This document shows, piece by piece, positions 18,183-26,921 of a DNA stretch of 64,000 nucleotides; the stretch's first letter is position 1; each line of letters starts with the position of its first letter. Where the stretch lies: positions 3,038,001 through 3,102,000 of the forward strand of contig NZ_CP043046.1 in the NCBI RefSeq assembly GCF_008119665.1, in the 5' to 3' direction. Source of the stretch: Pigmentiphaga aceris. GTDB taxonomy: Bacteria; Pseudomonadota; Gammaproteobacteria; Burkholderiales; Burkholderiaceae_B. A program made the position numbers and the translations under genes. Below the pieces are notes generated by a model, which ran no database searches, was not told the origin of the DNA, and worked only from the letters and a program-made list of their open reading frames with translations.

Positions 18183-20573
18183 TCAGAACGTGTACTTCAT
18201 CGACAGCATGAAGTTGCGCGGCGCGCCATACACCCCGCGGGTATCGGATACGGCCGCAAGATAACGCTTATCCAGGGCGTTATTCAGATGCGCCGCCAGG
18301 GACAGCTGCCTGTCAACCTGATACCGGGCCATCAGGTTGAGCACGGTGTAGCTGGGCTGCGTGTAGACCACCAGCGGATCGCCGGTTTTGCTTTCCCAGT
18401 GCAGGCTGCCACCCAAGGTCAGTTTGTTCCAGTCGCCAGGCAGGCGATACGTGGTGGACAGTTTGACGGTGTGCTTCGGAATACGCGTCATCAGGCGCAG
18501 GCCGTCCTTGTTCCGGGTAACGCCATAGGTATAACCAGCCCCCACTTGCCAGCCCCGGGCCAATTCGCCAGCCACTTCCGCTTCGACGCCTTCCGTGACG
18601 ATGTCATTGATGGCGGTGTAGCTACGCGTGGTGGCGTCCCACTCGGGGAAAGTGTCTTGCTGGGTACGGAACACCGACAGACTGGAATTGATCAGCCCAT
18701 CTTTGAAGCTGCCTTTGATGCCCACCTCGTAGCTGGTGCCTTCTTCCGGGTCGAGCGTGTTGCCGCGAATGTCGACCACGTGCGGGGGCTGAGGGTTGAA
18801 GATCTTGGTGTAGCTGGCGTAGACAGAATACGTGTCGTCAAGCGCATGGACCAAGCCCGCGTAGGGCACCAGAATGTTGCGTTCCCGCAGGTTCGTGGAA
18901 CTGACATTGCCGGTGGAATAGCTGAGCGAATCTCTATCCTGCTTCCAGTTGATCACACGGCTCCCCAGCAGCAGGCTGGTGGCACTGCTCAGTTGCAGAC
19001 GGGAATTCAAATAAGCGCTGTACTGGAATTCCTTGGCCTTCGTGTTGCCGGTGGAAGCCGCCGTCGGCTTGCTCAGCTCGTTGGCCCAGTTGAATGCGTT
19101 GTTCAGCGTCACCCGAGGGCCAGGATACGAAGGGCTGTCCTGTTCAAGGCTGGACACCGTCACGCCGGCAATCAGCTCGTGGTTTCGTCCTAGCAAGGTG
19201 AATGGGCCGGTGACATAGGCGTCCAGGCTGGTCTGCTCAACCTCGCTGGCCCAGTGGATGAGCTGCGCGCTGCCCACACCGGTTGCCTGATCCAGCAGAT
19301 TGACCGGCGACGCCATGAAGCTGTCGTACTTATAACGGCCATGCGTCAATTCGGCCTTGGCGCTCCAGCCCGATCCGAACCTGTGTTCAACCGAGCCAAA
19401 CACGCTGTTCAACTCGTGGTCGTAATACGCCCAGTCAGGCGACGCGCCGGCCGACAGTCCTGCACCCGTGGGCTGGCCGTTGGAGTAGATCTCGTAGAAC
19501 GCGCGGATCGGTGCGTCGGTATTGCGGGTGGTATGGCTGAAGCCGGCGGTAAGCAAGGTGCGGTCGCCCAGGTCCATTTCACCGATGCCGTACAGCACGC
19601 CGTAGTCTTGCCGATAGTTGTCGATCCACGCGCCGTCTCGCCGGTAATCTGCAACCAGCCGGCCACGTACAGATGCATCGGCATTGAGCGGGCGTGAAAT
19701 ATCCACCCCGCTTCCGTAGCGTTGCCAGCTGCCTGCTTCAGCGGTGATGCTGGTCTGCGGCTCGGCCGTCGGACGTTTGCGGATCATGTTGATGGTGGCT
19801 GCGGGGCTGCCCAGGCCGCTCATGATGCCGGTCGCACCCTTGACGATTTCCACACGGTCGTACATCGCCGTGTTCTGCAGATAATTGCTCATCGACGAGG
19901 CAACCGGCACGCCGTCGATCTGGAAATTGGTGATGCTGGAGCCGCGCGCCCACATTTGCGGGCTGTCCGAGCCCACGCTGAACTGCTTCATGGTGATACC
20001 CACGGCGGCGTCCAGCACGTCGATCAGGCTGCCCAGCCGCTGATCTTCGATACGTTGGCGCGTCATCACCGTGACCGACTGCGGCGTTTCCTGCGGGGTG
20101 AGGTTAAGACGGGTGGAACTGCTGGTGGACCAGGTGGTGTAAGACCCGGTGCCTTCGGTGGTCGAGCCGGGGGCCTTGCCGGACACCGTGACTGCCTGCA
20201 TGGTCGTCACGCCCTGATTGGCGGGCGCAGCGATGATGACGATGCCGCTGCCTTCGCGCACCGCAATCAGTCCGCTGCCACTCAGCACCCGGCTCAAGGC
20301 CTGGTCTTCAGTCAGCGTGCCGGAAACCGCCGGGGCCATTTTGCCTGCGACGAGGGCAGGCGAGAAACCGATGGGCGTGCCGGTGGCGGCAGACAATGCG
20401 CCAAGTGCGGCAGCCAGCGGTTGCGCATTCAGAGCAAGATTCACGCTTGCATTGGCTGCCGCGGCTTGGGCTTGGACGGTGGCAGGAACTGCCAGCGCCA
20501 GGGCAATCGCCAAGGCGAGCGGCGCGGGGCGGAAGTGCAGGGAGGTACGGGAGGTACGGGAAGTAAGGTGCAT
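18183..20573 (-). CDS. TonB-dependent siderophore receptor with STN signalling domain
   Basis: 796 residues from the ATG giving MHLTSRTSRTSLHF. A signal peptide (LALAIALALAVPATVQAQA) is followed by a secretin/TonB N-terminal domain (about 38-110: LNAQPLAAALGALSAATGTP through SGIVIIAAP). Then come the TonB box region (AVTVSGKA), a plug domain (TPQSVTVMTRQRIEDQRLGS) and a 22-strand barrel ending in MLSMKYTF, with Phe last as usual for outer-membrane proteins. The STN domain marks FpvA/FoxA-type transducers that signal through an anti-sigma/ECF sigma pair, but no such pair is adjacent. It probably takes up a ferric siderophore. The first residues show a short repeated TSR coded by a 9-bp repeat. 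Confidence 0.94.
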   Translation of the reverse strand: MHLTSRTSRTSLHFRPAPLALAIALALAVPATVQAQAAAANASVNLALNAQPLAAALGALSAATGTPIGFSPALVAGKMAPAVSGTLTEDQALSRVLSGSGLIAVREGSGIVIIAAPANQGVTTMQAVTVSGKAPGSTTEGTGSYTTWSTSSSTRLNLTPQETPQSVTVMTRQRIEDQRLGSLIDVLDAAVGITMKQFSVGSDSPQMWARGSSITNFQIDGVPVASSMSNYLQNTAMYDRVEIVKGATGIMSGLGSPAATINMIRKRPTAEPQTSITAEAGSWQRYGSGVDISRPLNADASVRGRLVADYRRDGAWIDNYRQDYGVLYGIGEMDLGDRTLLTAGFSHTTRNTDAPIRAFYEIYSNGQPTGAGLSAGASPDWAYYDHELNSVFGSVEHRFGSGWSAKAELTHGRYKYDSFMASPVNLLDQATGVGSAQLIHWASEVEQTSLDAYVTGPFTLLGRNHELIAGVTVSSLEQDSPSYPGPRVTLNNAFNWANELSKPTAASTGNTKAKEFQYSAYLNSRLQLSSATSLLLGSRVINWKQDRDSLSYSTGNVSSTNLRERNILVPYAGLVHALDDTYSVYASYTKIFNPQPPHVVDIRGNTLDPEEGTSYEVGIKGSFKDGLINSSLSVFRTQQDTFPEWDATTRSYTAINDIVTEGVEAEVAGELARGWQVGAGYTYGVTRNKDGLRLMTRIPKHTVKLSTTYRLPGDWNKLTLGGSLHWESKTGDPLVVYTQPSYTVLNLMARYQVDRQLSLAAHLNNALDKRYLAAVSDTRGVYGAPRNFMLSMKYTF

Positions 20574-20740
20574 GAAGATGGGTTTCACAGTCGGGTAGCG
20601 AATGAAAATAAGACTCACTCCCCTTAAGACGCACCAGCCCGCCAAAACTACACCGCTTTTTGAGATTTTTTTGCACGCGTGTTTGCGTGGCGATGTACGC
20701 CCGGCTGAACCCGACCGGGTGAAGCGAAAAACGGAAGCAT

Positions 20741-20767
20741 GAAAAACGCCGGCACAAAGGCCGGCGT
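20741..20767 (-). terminator. Intrinsic terminator of purT
   Basis: On the minus strand ACGCCGGC pairs with GCCGGCGT around a 6-nt loop (plus-strand arms 20746-20753 and 20760-20767) and is followed by TTTTTC. It lies 78 bp after the purT stop and upstream of the TonB receptor gene, separating the two units. Confidence 0.85.
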
Positions 20768-20844
20768 CATGGTCTGGCTGTCGATATGTCTAGCTGTCGA
20801 TCTGTCTGACTCTCGATTTTTCCAGCTAATCCATCTTTAGCAGA

Positions 20845-22062
20845 TCAAGCCTCGCGCGGCTTCACCTTCGCAGATGCGGCCTTGGCCTTCACGCGCGCCA
20901 TGTCGACATTGGCAGCAGTTGCCAGCGCCACACCCATGCGGCGGCGAACGAAGGATTCCGGCTTGCCGAACAGGCGGATGTCCGTGCCCGGTTCAGCCAG
21001 GGCGTCGGCCACACCTTCAAACACAATGCCGCGCGCTTCCACGCCACCGTAGATCACGCTGCTGGCACCCGGCTGACGCAAGCTCGTGTCCACCGGCAGG
21101 CCCAGCAGGGCGCGCGCGTGCAGCTCGAATTCGTTTTGCGATTGTGTTGCCAAGGTCACCAGACCCGTATCGTGCGGACGCGGGCTGACTTCCGAGAACC
21201 AGACCTGGTCGCCCGCCACAAACAGCTCAACGCCAAAGATACCCAGACCGCCCAGGTCGCTCGTGACCTTCTCGGCGATTTCGCGTGCACGCTCCAGCGC
21301 GCTGTTGGGCATGGGATGCGGCTGCCAGCTTTCCACGTAATCGCCGTCCACCTGCACGTGCCCGATCGGCTCGCAGAAGTGCGTGCGGATTTCGCCTTCG
21401 CTGTCGCGAGCGCGCACCGTCAACAAAGTGATTTCGTAATCAAATTTGACGAAGCCTTCCACGATCACGCGGCCGGCACCGGTACGGCCGCCTTCCTGGG
21501 CGTAGCGCCACGATTCTTCGATGTCTTCCGGGCCGTCCAGCTTCGACTGGCCCTTACCCGACGAAGACATGACCGGCTTCACGATGCACGGGTAGCCAAT
21601 GCCACCGTCGATGGCGGCGCGCAGCTCTTCCAGGGTCGATGCGAATTGGTAGGGCGAGGTCGGCAGGCCCAGTGTTTCGGCGGCCAGACGGCGGATGCCT
21701 TCACGATTCATGGTGAGCTTGGCAGCGCGCGCGGTCGGCGTCACACGGGCGATACCGGCTTCTTCGATCTCGACCAACAGGTCGGTGGCGATTGCCTCGA
21801 TCTCGGGGACGATGATGTGCGGGCGCTCTTGCTCGATCAGCGCGCGCAGGGCGTTGGCGTCCGTCATGGCAATGACGTGTGCGCGATGCGCCACTTGCTG
21901 GCCCGGTGCGTCGGCATAGCGATCGACGGCGATGACTTCAACGCCCAGGCGCTGCAGCGCGATGATCACTTCTTTCCCGAGTTCGCCGGAACCCAGCAAC
22001 ATGACGCGGGTAGCGGAAGGGGACAAGGGGGTGCCGAGCACGACAGGGGTGGGCAAAGCCAT
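20845..22062 (-). CDS. purT: Formate-dependent phosphoribosylglycinamide formyltransferase (GAR transformylase 2)
   Basis: 405 residues from the ATG giving [15 protein letters not shown] longer frame adds 33 atypical residues. ATP-grasp enzyme: the N-terminal Rossmann-like domain is [21 protein letters not shown]. The ATP-grasp core includes [31 protein letters not shown] and the metal/ATP segment [30 protein letters not shown], with [12 protein letters not shown] following. It makes formyl-GAR from GAR, formate and ATP in purine biosynthesis. It is a single-gene unit with its own terminator. The 264-bp gap to the divergent kinase gene at 22327 should hold its promoter; no purine riboswitch is recognisable. 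Confidence 0.95.
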   Translation of the reverse strand: MALPTPVVLGTPLSPSATRVMLLGSGELGKEVIIALQRLGVEVIAVDRYADAPGQQVAHRAHVIAMTDANALRALIEQERPHIIVPEIEAIATDLLVEIEEAGIARVTPTARAAKLTMNREGIRRLAAETLGLPTSPYQFASTLEELRAAIDGGIGYPCIVKPVMSSSGKGQSKLDGPEDIEESWRYAQEGGRTGAGRVIVEGFVKFDYEITLLTVRARDSEGEIRTHFCEPIGHVQVDGDYVESWQPHPMPNSALERAREIAEKVTSDLGGLGIFGVELFVAGDQVWFSEVSPRPHDTGLVTLATQSQNEFELHARALLGLPVDTSLRQPGASSVIYGGVEARGIVFEGVADALAEPGTDIRLFGKPESFVRRRMGVALATAANVDMARVKAKAASAKVKPREA

Positions 22063-22326
22063 GGAAATTCCACAAATTAGCAGTGAGGGGCGCAGATTAC
22101 CGCACCCGAATTCTGCTTGCCACCCGGGTTCAGCGTGATGCTTGCGAAATCGCATATTCATATGGCTTTTCAGCGTGGTTTTACGCCGATTTTCTGACCA
22201 TTACCCGGGGCTTATCGGCAATATGACAGCCGTGGTTTCCCTCGCGTGCAAACCCGCTGGGGCATACCCGATCTGGACGCTCTTGGCTGTGCTCGGTAAC
22301 GTGGGCTCGTCACCCCCGAGTTAGCA

Positions 22327-23640
22327 ATGAACGATCTGCCGAATTCCCCTCTTGTCATCCTGCTGGCTGCGACCGCGCTGTGTAGCTTATTGATGTGGCG
22401 CTGGATGGCGCATTTGCGCCTGCGATTGGTAGAGGCCAACACCGAACGCGACATGTTCCTGCGTGCCGCCGAAGGCTCGCCGTCGCCCATGCTGATCACG
22501 GGTGCCGACCGTCGGGTGACATGGGCCAATTCTGCGTTCGAGGGCCTGTGCGGGTACCGCCTGCACGAGCTGCAAGGCCGGTCGCCGGGCGAGATGTTGC
22601 ACGGTAAAGACACCGATCAGGACACGGTGGCACTGATTCGCCACCAGTTGGCACGCAATGAAGTGGCCGCGGCCGAGATCCTGAACTATGGCCGAAGCGG
22701 TCGTGCGTACTGGGTCAAGCTGCACATCACCCCCATTCTGAATGCCGAAGGCGAAGTAGTGCGTTATATCGCCGTGTTCAACGAGACGACCGAACGGCGT
22801 CGCCTGCTTGAACAACTGCATCACGGTCAGCAGGAACTGGAACGCAGGGTGGCCCAGCGCACCCGCGAACTGCTGGCTGCAAAGGAATCGGCCGATATCG
22901 CCAACAGTACAAAAAGCGAGTTCCTGGGCCGGATGAGCCAGCAATTGCGCACGCCCATGCATGCCGTGCTGGCCTATAACAATCTGGCGCTGGAGCGTGT
23001 CGAACGCGATCTGAAGCTTCGGCAGTACCTGGTCAACCTGCAGAACGCGGGCACAGGCTTGCTGCGCCTGCTGAATGAATTGTTCGATGTGTCGCAGCTG
23101 GAAGCAGGGCGCGTGAACCTGTCTTTGCGCGAAACGCGGCTGTACGACGTGGTGCAGTCCACGGTCGATGCCTGGCGAGAAGATGCGCCGCTGACGGCGG
23201 CGCGGATACGGCTGGACATGATCGGCCCGAGTCCGGCCGTGGTGGCCGACGCAGACAGATTGGCCCAGGTCGTGCGTAATCTGCTGTCGAACGCCTTGCG
23301 TTACAGCGGCGACGAATCACCCGTTTACATCATGATCGACGTCACCGACGACGACGGTGTGGATACCTACGCACGCCTGACGGTTCGTGACGCAGGCATT
23401 GGTATTCCGCCTGAGGAAATGGGGCGCTTGTTCAACGGGTTCTATCGATCCAGCCGCACGGTTACCGAAGAACTGGCAGCGGCAACAGGGAAACGCGGAA
23501 GCGGTGTAGGCATCGGGCTGGCTGCCTGCCGCCACATCGTGGATTTGCATAACGGGCACATCCGCGCATGGAACAATGAAGATCACGGCAGCACGTTTGA
23601 AGTCTTGCTGCCATTGGTCACCATGGCACTGGTCGTGTAA
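22327..23640 (+). CDS. PAS sensor kinase-like protein with glutamine in place of the H-box histidine
   Basis: 437 residues: one N-terminal membrane segment (about 8-25), a PAS domain (about 45-160, GSPSPMLITGADRRVTWANS through YIAVFNETTERR), a short coiled coil, a HisKA-like region and HATPase_c. The H-box reads MSQQLRTPMHAV, where the family has MSHELRTPL: Gln205 (codon 22939-22941) occupies the phosphoacceptor position. The only nearby His is 212, seven residues later. The ATP-binding boxes look intact (NLLSNALRYSG, RDAGIGIP, GSGVGIGLA). It may bind ATP but should not autophosphorylate at the usual site. No response regulator is adjacent. It may be a pseudokinase partner or may use the shifted His. 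Confidence 0.88.
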   Translation: MNDLPNSPLVILLAATALCSLLMWRWMAHLRLRLVEANTERDMFLRAAEGSPSPMLITGADRRVTWANSAFEGLCGYRLHELQGRSPGEMLHGKDTDQDTVALIRHQLARNEVAAAEILNYGRSGRAYWVKLHITPILNAEGEVVRYIAVFNETTERRRLLEQLHHGQQELERRVAQRTRELLAAKESADIANSTKSEFLGRMSQQLRTPMHAVLAYNNLALERVERDLKLRQYLVNLQNAGTGLLRLLNELFDVSQLEAGRVNLSLRETRLYDVVQSTVDAWREDAPLTAARIRLDMIGPSPAVVADADRLAQVVRNLLSNALRYSGDESPVYIMIDVTDDDGVDTYARLTVRDAGIGIPPEEMGRLFNGFYRSSRTVTEELAAATGKRGSGVGIGLAACRHIVDLHNGHIRAWNNEDHGSTFEVLLPLVTMALVV

Positions 23641-23795
23641 GCGATGCCAGATTGCTGGCGCTTCAGGGGCGCCCCCCCTGAATGCTTGCCGCCATGTTTT
23701 TCGTCCCAGAGTTTTTCAATACGGCAGGTCGACCAGCGCAGCGTATTAATCTCGCCCGCATGGCACCGTCTCACTCATTTGCTATCTCATAAAGT

Positions 23796-23818
23796 TGCCA
23801 TCTCATAAGCAGATGGCA
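23796..23818. promoter_or_regulatory. Inverted repeat upstream of the DJ-1/PfpI gene
   Basis: TGCCATCT (23796-23803) and AGATGGCA (23811-23818) form perfect 8-bp arms with a 7-bp spacer. ATCTCATAA also occurs twice as a direct repeat (23783-23791 and 23800-23808). A TTGACA hexamer follows at 23865-23870, about 70 bp before the start codon, but no good -10 is seen at the right distance. Probable operator; low certainty. Confidence 0.4.
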
Positions 23819-23938
23819 TGAGTGCAGATATGTGTATGAATTCTGCGTACCTTCTGTTTTAGAGTTGACAGCTGTTCACGGCATTTCAGGTAAATGCCTG
23901 GTCGGCAAACAGTCGCTCTATTTCGGATAGGAATCAGT

Positions 23939-24730
23939 ATGAAATCACCACGTCGTCGCGCCTTGGTTCAGGCAGTTGCGGCTACTTTCGCCATTGCTTC
24001 TGCTGGCAGCAGCGTTGCAGCAGGTACGTCCATCAAGCCATCGGAAATGTCTGGCAAACGAATTCTGATCGTGGTGTCCAGCCATGACAGAAAAGGCCAG
24101 GATATGGTTGCCGGCTTCTGGTTTCCAGAGCTTACCCACCCTGCAAAGGTGTTTTCAGAGGCAGGTTATGCATACGATATTGCCAGCCCGCAGGGTGGCA
24201 TGCCGCCATTCGATGGCTTCGATCTGAAGGACGAAGGCAATAGCTGGTTTTGGATTCAGCCCGCGCTACGCAATAAACTGGCCAACAGTCTGCCGCTTTC
24301 CAAGGTCGATGCGTCCAAATATGCGGCTGTCATGCTGGTTGGCGGGCATGGCCCGATGTGGGATTTCGTGAAAAACAACGACCTGCACAATGTCGTACGC
24401 AGAATCTATGAAAATGGCGGGATCGTCAGCGCCGTGTGTCATGGGCCGGCCGGGTTGTTGGATCTGAAATTGACCAACGGCAGCGCTTTTATCGAAGGGA
24501 AAAAGCTGACTGCTTTCACCAATGAGGAAGAAGTTTCCCGTCAGTATGACAAACTTATTCCTTTCCAATTGGAAACGGCCTTGAAAGCGCAGAAAGCCGT
24601 GTTTGAAGAAGCCGACATTTTCAAGGCTCGTGTCGTGATCGATGACAGATTGATCACCGGCCAGAATCCTGCGTCAGCCAAGCCGTTTGGCGAGGCCGTG
24701 GTGGCAGCCTTGAAAGCCCGATCCTTGTAA
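23939..24730 (+). CDS. Exported DJ-1/PfpI family protein
   Basis: 263 residues from the ATG giving MKSPRRRALVQAVAATFAIA. The N-terminus has a run of Arg, a hydrophobic stretch and an AxA-like cleavage region, so it is exported, possibly by Tat. The DJ-1/PfpI fold follows: RILIVVSSHDRKG, then AYDIASPQGGMPPFDGFDL and VMLVGGHGPMWDF. The nucleophile elbow is IVSAVCHGPAGLLDL with the reactive Cys, and DDRLITGQNPASAKPFGEAVV closes the domain. The pattern is nearest to Hsp31/HchA-like proteins (glyoxalase III, chaperone or deglycase claims), though these are normally cytoplasmic. A LysR gene follows 41 bp later on the same strand. Confidence 0.88.
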   Translation: MKSPRRRALVQAVAATFAIASAGSSVAAGTSIKPSEMSGKRILIVVSSHDRKGQDMVAGFWFPELTHPAKVFSEAGYAYDIASPQGGMPPFDGFDLKDEGNSWFWIQPALRNKLANSLPLSKVDASKYAAVMLVGGHGPMWDFVKNNDLHNVVRRIYENGGIVSAVCHGPAGLLDLKLTNGSAFIEGKKLTAFTNEEEVSRQYDKLIPFQLETALKAQKAVFEEADIFKARVVIDDRLITGQNPASAKPFGEAVVAALKARSL

Positions 24731-24771
24731 CGTAATAAACCCTATGCGCCTCGTCACACGGCAGCCTGTTC

Positions 24772-25668
24772 ATGAGTGATGTATCGATCGCGGCACTGCG
24801 CGCCTTCCGGGCCTTGGCGCGGTGTGGCAGCTTCACCGCGACGGCCAAAGATCTGAATCTGGCCCAGTCAGCGGTCAGCAGATATATAGGCATGCTGGAG
24901 GCGCATCTGGGCCAGACGCTGGTTCTGCGCGGTCATAGAAAGGTGAAACTTACCCACGCGGGTGAGATGTACCTGGAGACCGTGGTGCGTGTGCTGGACG
25001 AACTTGATCATGCGGCGCTTTTGCTCGCCAATGAACCGCGGCGTCCTCAAGTCAAAATTCTGGCAATGCCTTCTTTTTCGGCCCGCTGGCTGGTGCCGCG
25101 ACTGACACGCCTGAAAGCGGCCCGGATTGATGTGGACCTGGAACTGGCCACTTCCATATGGGATTCGGATTATCACCAAGACCGATTCGACATTGCCATC
25201 CATTACAGCGATGGCGCGTGGCCGGGCGCGACCTTGTTGATGCATGACGGCCTGGTCCCGGTGATGTCTCCCAGACTGTTGACAAGGCCGTCGCTGGAAC
25301 ACGTTGAAGCACTTGGCCAGTTCTGCTGGCTGCATGACGCCCTTCGCAATACGAAGTGGGACCAATGGCTGGCCGCCAGCAGGATTGACGGTCTTAAAAG
25401 CGAGCGCCGTGTTGTGCTTCAGGATGCAGACGCCACCCTGACCGCCGCTGTTGAAGGGGTTGGTATCGCCATGGGCCACACGGTGCTGATCGAGAACGAC
25501 ATCCGCGAAGGGCGCTTGATCGAGGCCTGGCCCAAGCGGGTGCCGCTTGCAGCCGGTTATCACTTGATTCAATCAAAGCGATGCGCTCGCAGCCCAGCTG
25601 CGCAGGCGGTTGCCAAATGGCTGCTGGAAGAAGCGGCAATATTCGGTCGGATGCAATCTGACAGATGA
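24772..25668 (+). CDS. LysR-family transcriptional regulator (GcvA-like)
   Basis: 298 residues. The N-terminal winged HTH is at about 5-65 (GSFTATAKDLNLAQSAVSRY) and the effector-binding domain starts at about 90 (VKILAMPSFSARWLVPRLTR). FDIAIHYSDGAWPG is typical of the GcvA group. It is close behind the exported DJ-1/PfpI gene on the same strand and could be co-transcribed with it or read from its own promoter. It converges with the DUF1501 gene with 31 bp between stops. Confidence 0.93.
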   Translation: MSDVSIAALRAFRALARCGSFTATAKDLNLAQSAVSRYIGMLEAHLGQTLVLRGHRKVKLTHAGEMYLETVVRVLDELDHAALLLANEPRRPQVKILAMPSFSARWLVPRLTRLKAARIDVDLELATSIWDSDYHQDRFDIAIHYSDGAWPGATLLMHDGLVPVMSPRLLTRPSLEHVEALGQFCWLHDALRNTKWDQWLAASRIDGLKSERRVVLQDADATLTAAVEGVGIAMGHTVLIENDIREGRLIEAWPKRVPLAAGYHLIQSKRCARSPAAQAVAKWLLEEAAIFGRMQSDR

Positions 25669-25699
25669 ATGGCAAATCCTGCCTACACGCGAATCTTGC

Positions 25700-26893
25700 C
25701 TAGACAATACCCAGCTTCGCTGGCGCAACCCCTGCAAAAACCTGATCCACCTGACGGGCACTCAACCCGTACATCTGCGTGAACAGCCCTGCGAACACAC
25801 GCCGGTATTCATTAAGCACCGGATAGTCCCGATTCTGGAACAGGGTTGAGGCATCCAGCTTCTGTTGCTCGCCCAGAATGCGGCCACCTTGGATAGAGCC
25901 GCCCAGCACCCAGTAGACCGTTCCATGCCCGTGATCGGTACCTCGGTTGCCGTTCTCGCGGAAGGTGCGCCCGAACTCGCTGATGACCACGACAACCGTG
26001 CGTGGCCAGGCGTCGCCCATTTCTTCACCGAAGCCGGCCAGACCGTCGCCCAGTTCCGTGAACCGATCTGCCAGATAACCCGTGGCCCCGCCTTGGCCAA
26101 CGTGGGTATCCCAGCCCCCGATATCGACAAAACCCACGTCAAAACGGTCTTTCATCAGCCTTGCTATGCGCCGTGCTTCGAGCGCAAAACCCTTTGTCGA
26201 TATCGCCCGACCGCTGGCAGCATCCAAGGCTTCGGCGGCAGCGCGTTGCGCGTCCACCTTGACCGCAAAGCCTTCTTCGACTTGGCGGCCCAGCGGCGTC
26301 TGTTTGTACATTGCGGCGATCACGTCCGACTGCCGGGCGTTCAAGCCGCCTTTGCCCAAGGTGTTGAATGCGATGTTCGGAACTTGCTCGATGCCGCGCA
26401 GCGTAAGGGGGACTTGCTCTGTGAAGGCCACCGGGCGGGCAGCCTGCGGGCCGGACAACACATGCACCAGGCGATTCAGGAAGCCCGACTGGTAATCACG
26501 ATGCGCATCCAGTCCTTGCCCAATTTCGACCGTATCCTGCGTCTCGAAGTGACTACGGCTCAGGTCGTCGGTGCCAGCAAAAGGCACGAAGGCTAGCTGT
26601 CCCGACTGGTACATGGGCAGCATGGACTTGAGCAAAGCAGGGTGCAGACCCCAGTTCGCATCCAGCGCAAGGGCGCTGGCTGGGCCTGTACCTGGGCGGG
26701 CAATCGCCAGATTTGGGCGAGACTCGTAGTAGAAGTCGCTGCTGATCGGCACCAGCAGATTGGTGGCGTCGTAGGCCCCGCGCAGGAACACCACCAGCAG
26801 CTTGGCACCCGCCTGGGGCGCGGCGTACAGACGGCCGCCAAGGGTCATCAGCGGCGTGGCGGCGAGTGCGGCCAGCAAATCGCGTCGTTTCAT
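25700..26893 (-). CDS. DUF1501 family exported protein
   Basis: 397 residues from the ATG giving MKRRDLLAALAATPLMTLGG, a signal with a twin-arginine-like RR start. The family resembles the alkaline phosphatase/sulfatase superfamily: LLVVFLRGAYDATNLLVP near the N-terminus, SHFETQDTVE, VGFVDIGGWDTHVGQGG and VVVISEFGRTFRENGNRGTDHGHGTVYWVLGG. The conserved Asp/His residues look metal-binding. Function is not established. It follows the DUF1800 gene by 28 bp on the same strand. The two families commonly occur as a pair, so they probably act together in the periplasm. Confidence 0.9.
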   Translation of the reverse strand: MKRRDLLAALAATPLMTLGGRLYAAPQAGAKLLVVFLRGAYDATNLLVPISSDFYYESRPNLAIARPGTGPASALALDANWGLHPALLKSMLPMYQSGQLAFVPFAGTDDLSRSHFETQDTVEIGQGLDAHRDYQSGFLNRLVHVLSGPQAARPVAFTEQVPLTLRGIEQVPNIAFNTLGKGGLNARQSDVIAAMYKQTPLGRQVEEGFAVKVDAQRAAAEALDAASGRAISTKGFALEARRIARLMKDRFDVGFVDIGGWDTHVGQGGATGYLADRFTELGDGLAGFGEEMGDAWPRTVVVVISEFGRTFRENGNRGTDHGHGTVYWVLGGSIQGGRILGEQQKLDASTLFQNRDYPVLNEYRRVFAGLFTQMYGLSARQVDQVFAGVAPAKLGIV

Positions 26894-26921
26894 GTCGGGC
26901 TCCTTATCGTTCCTCGATGCA

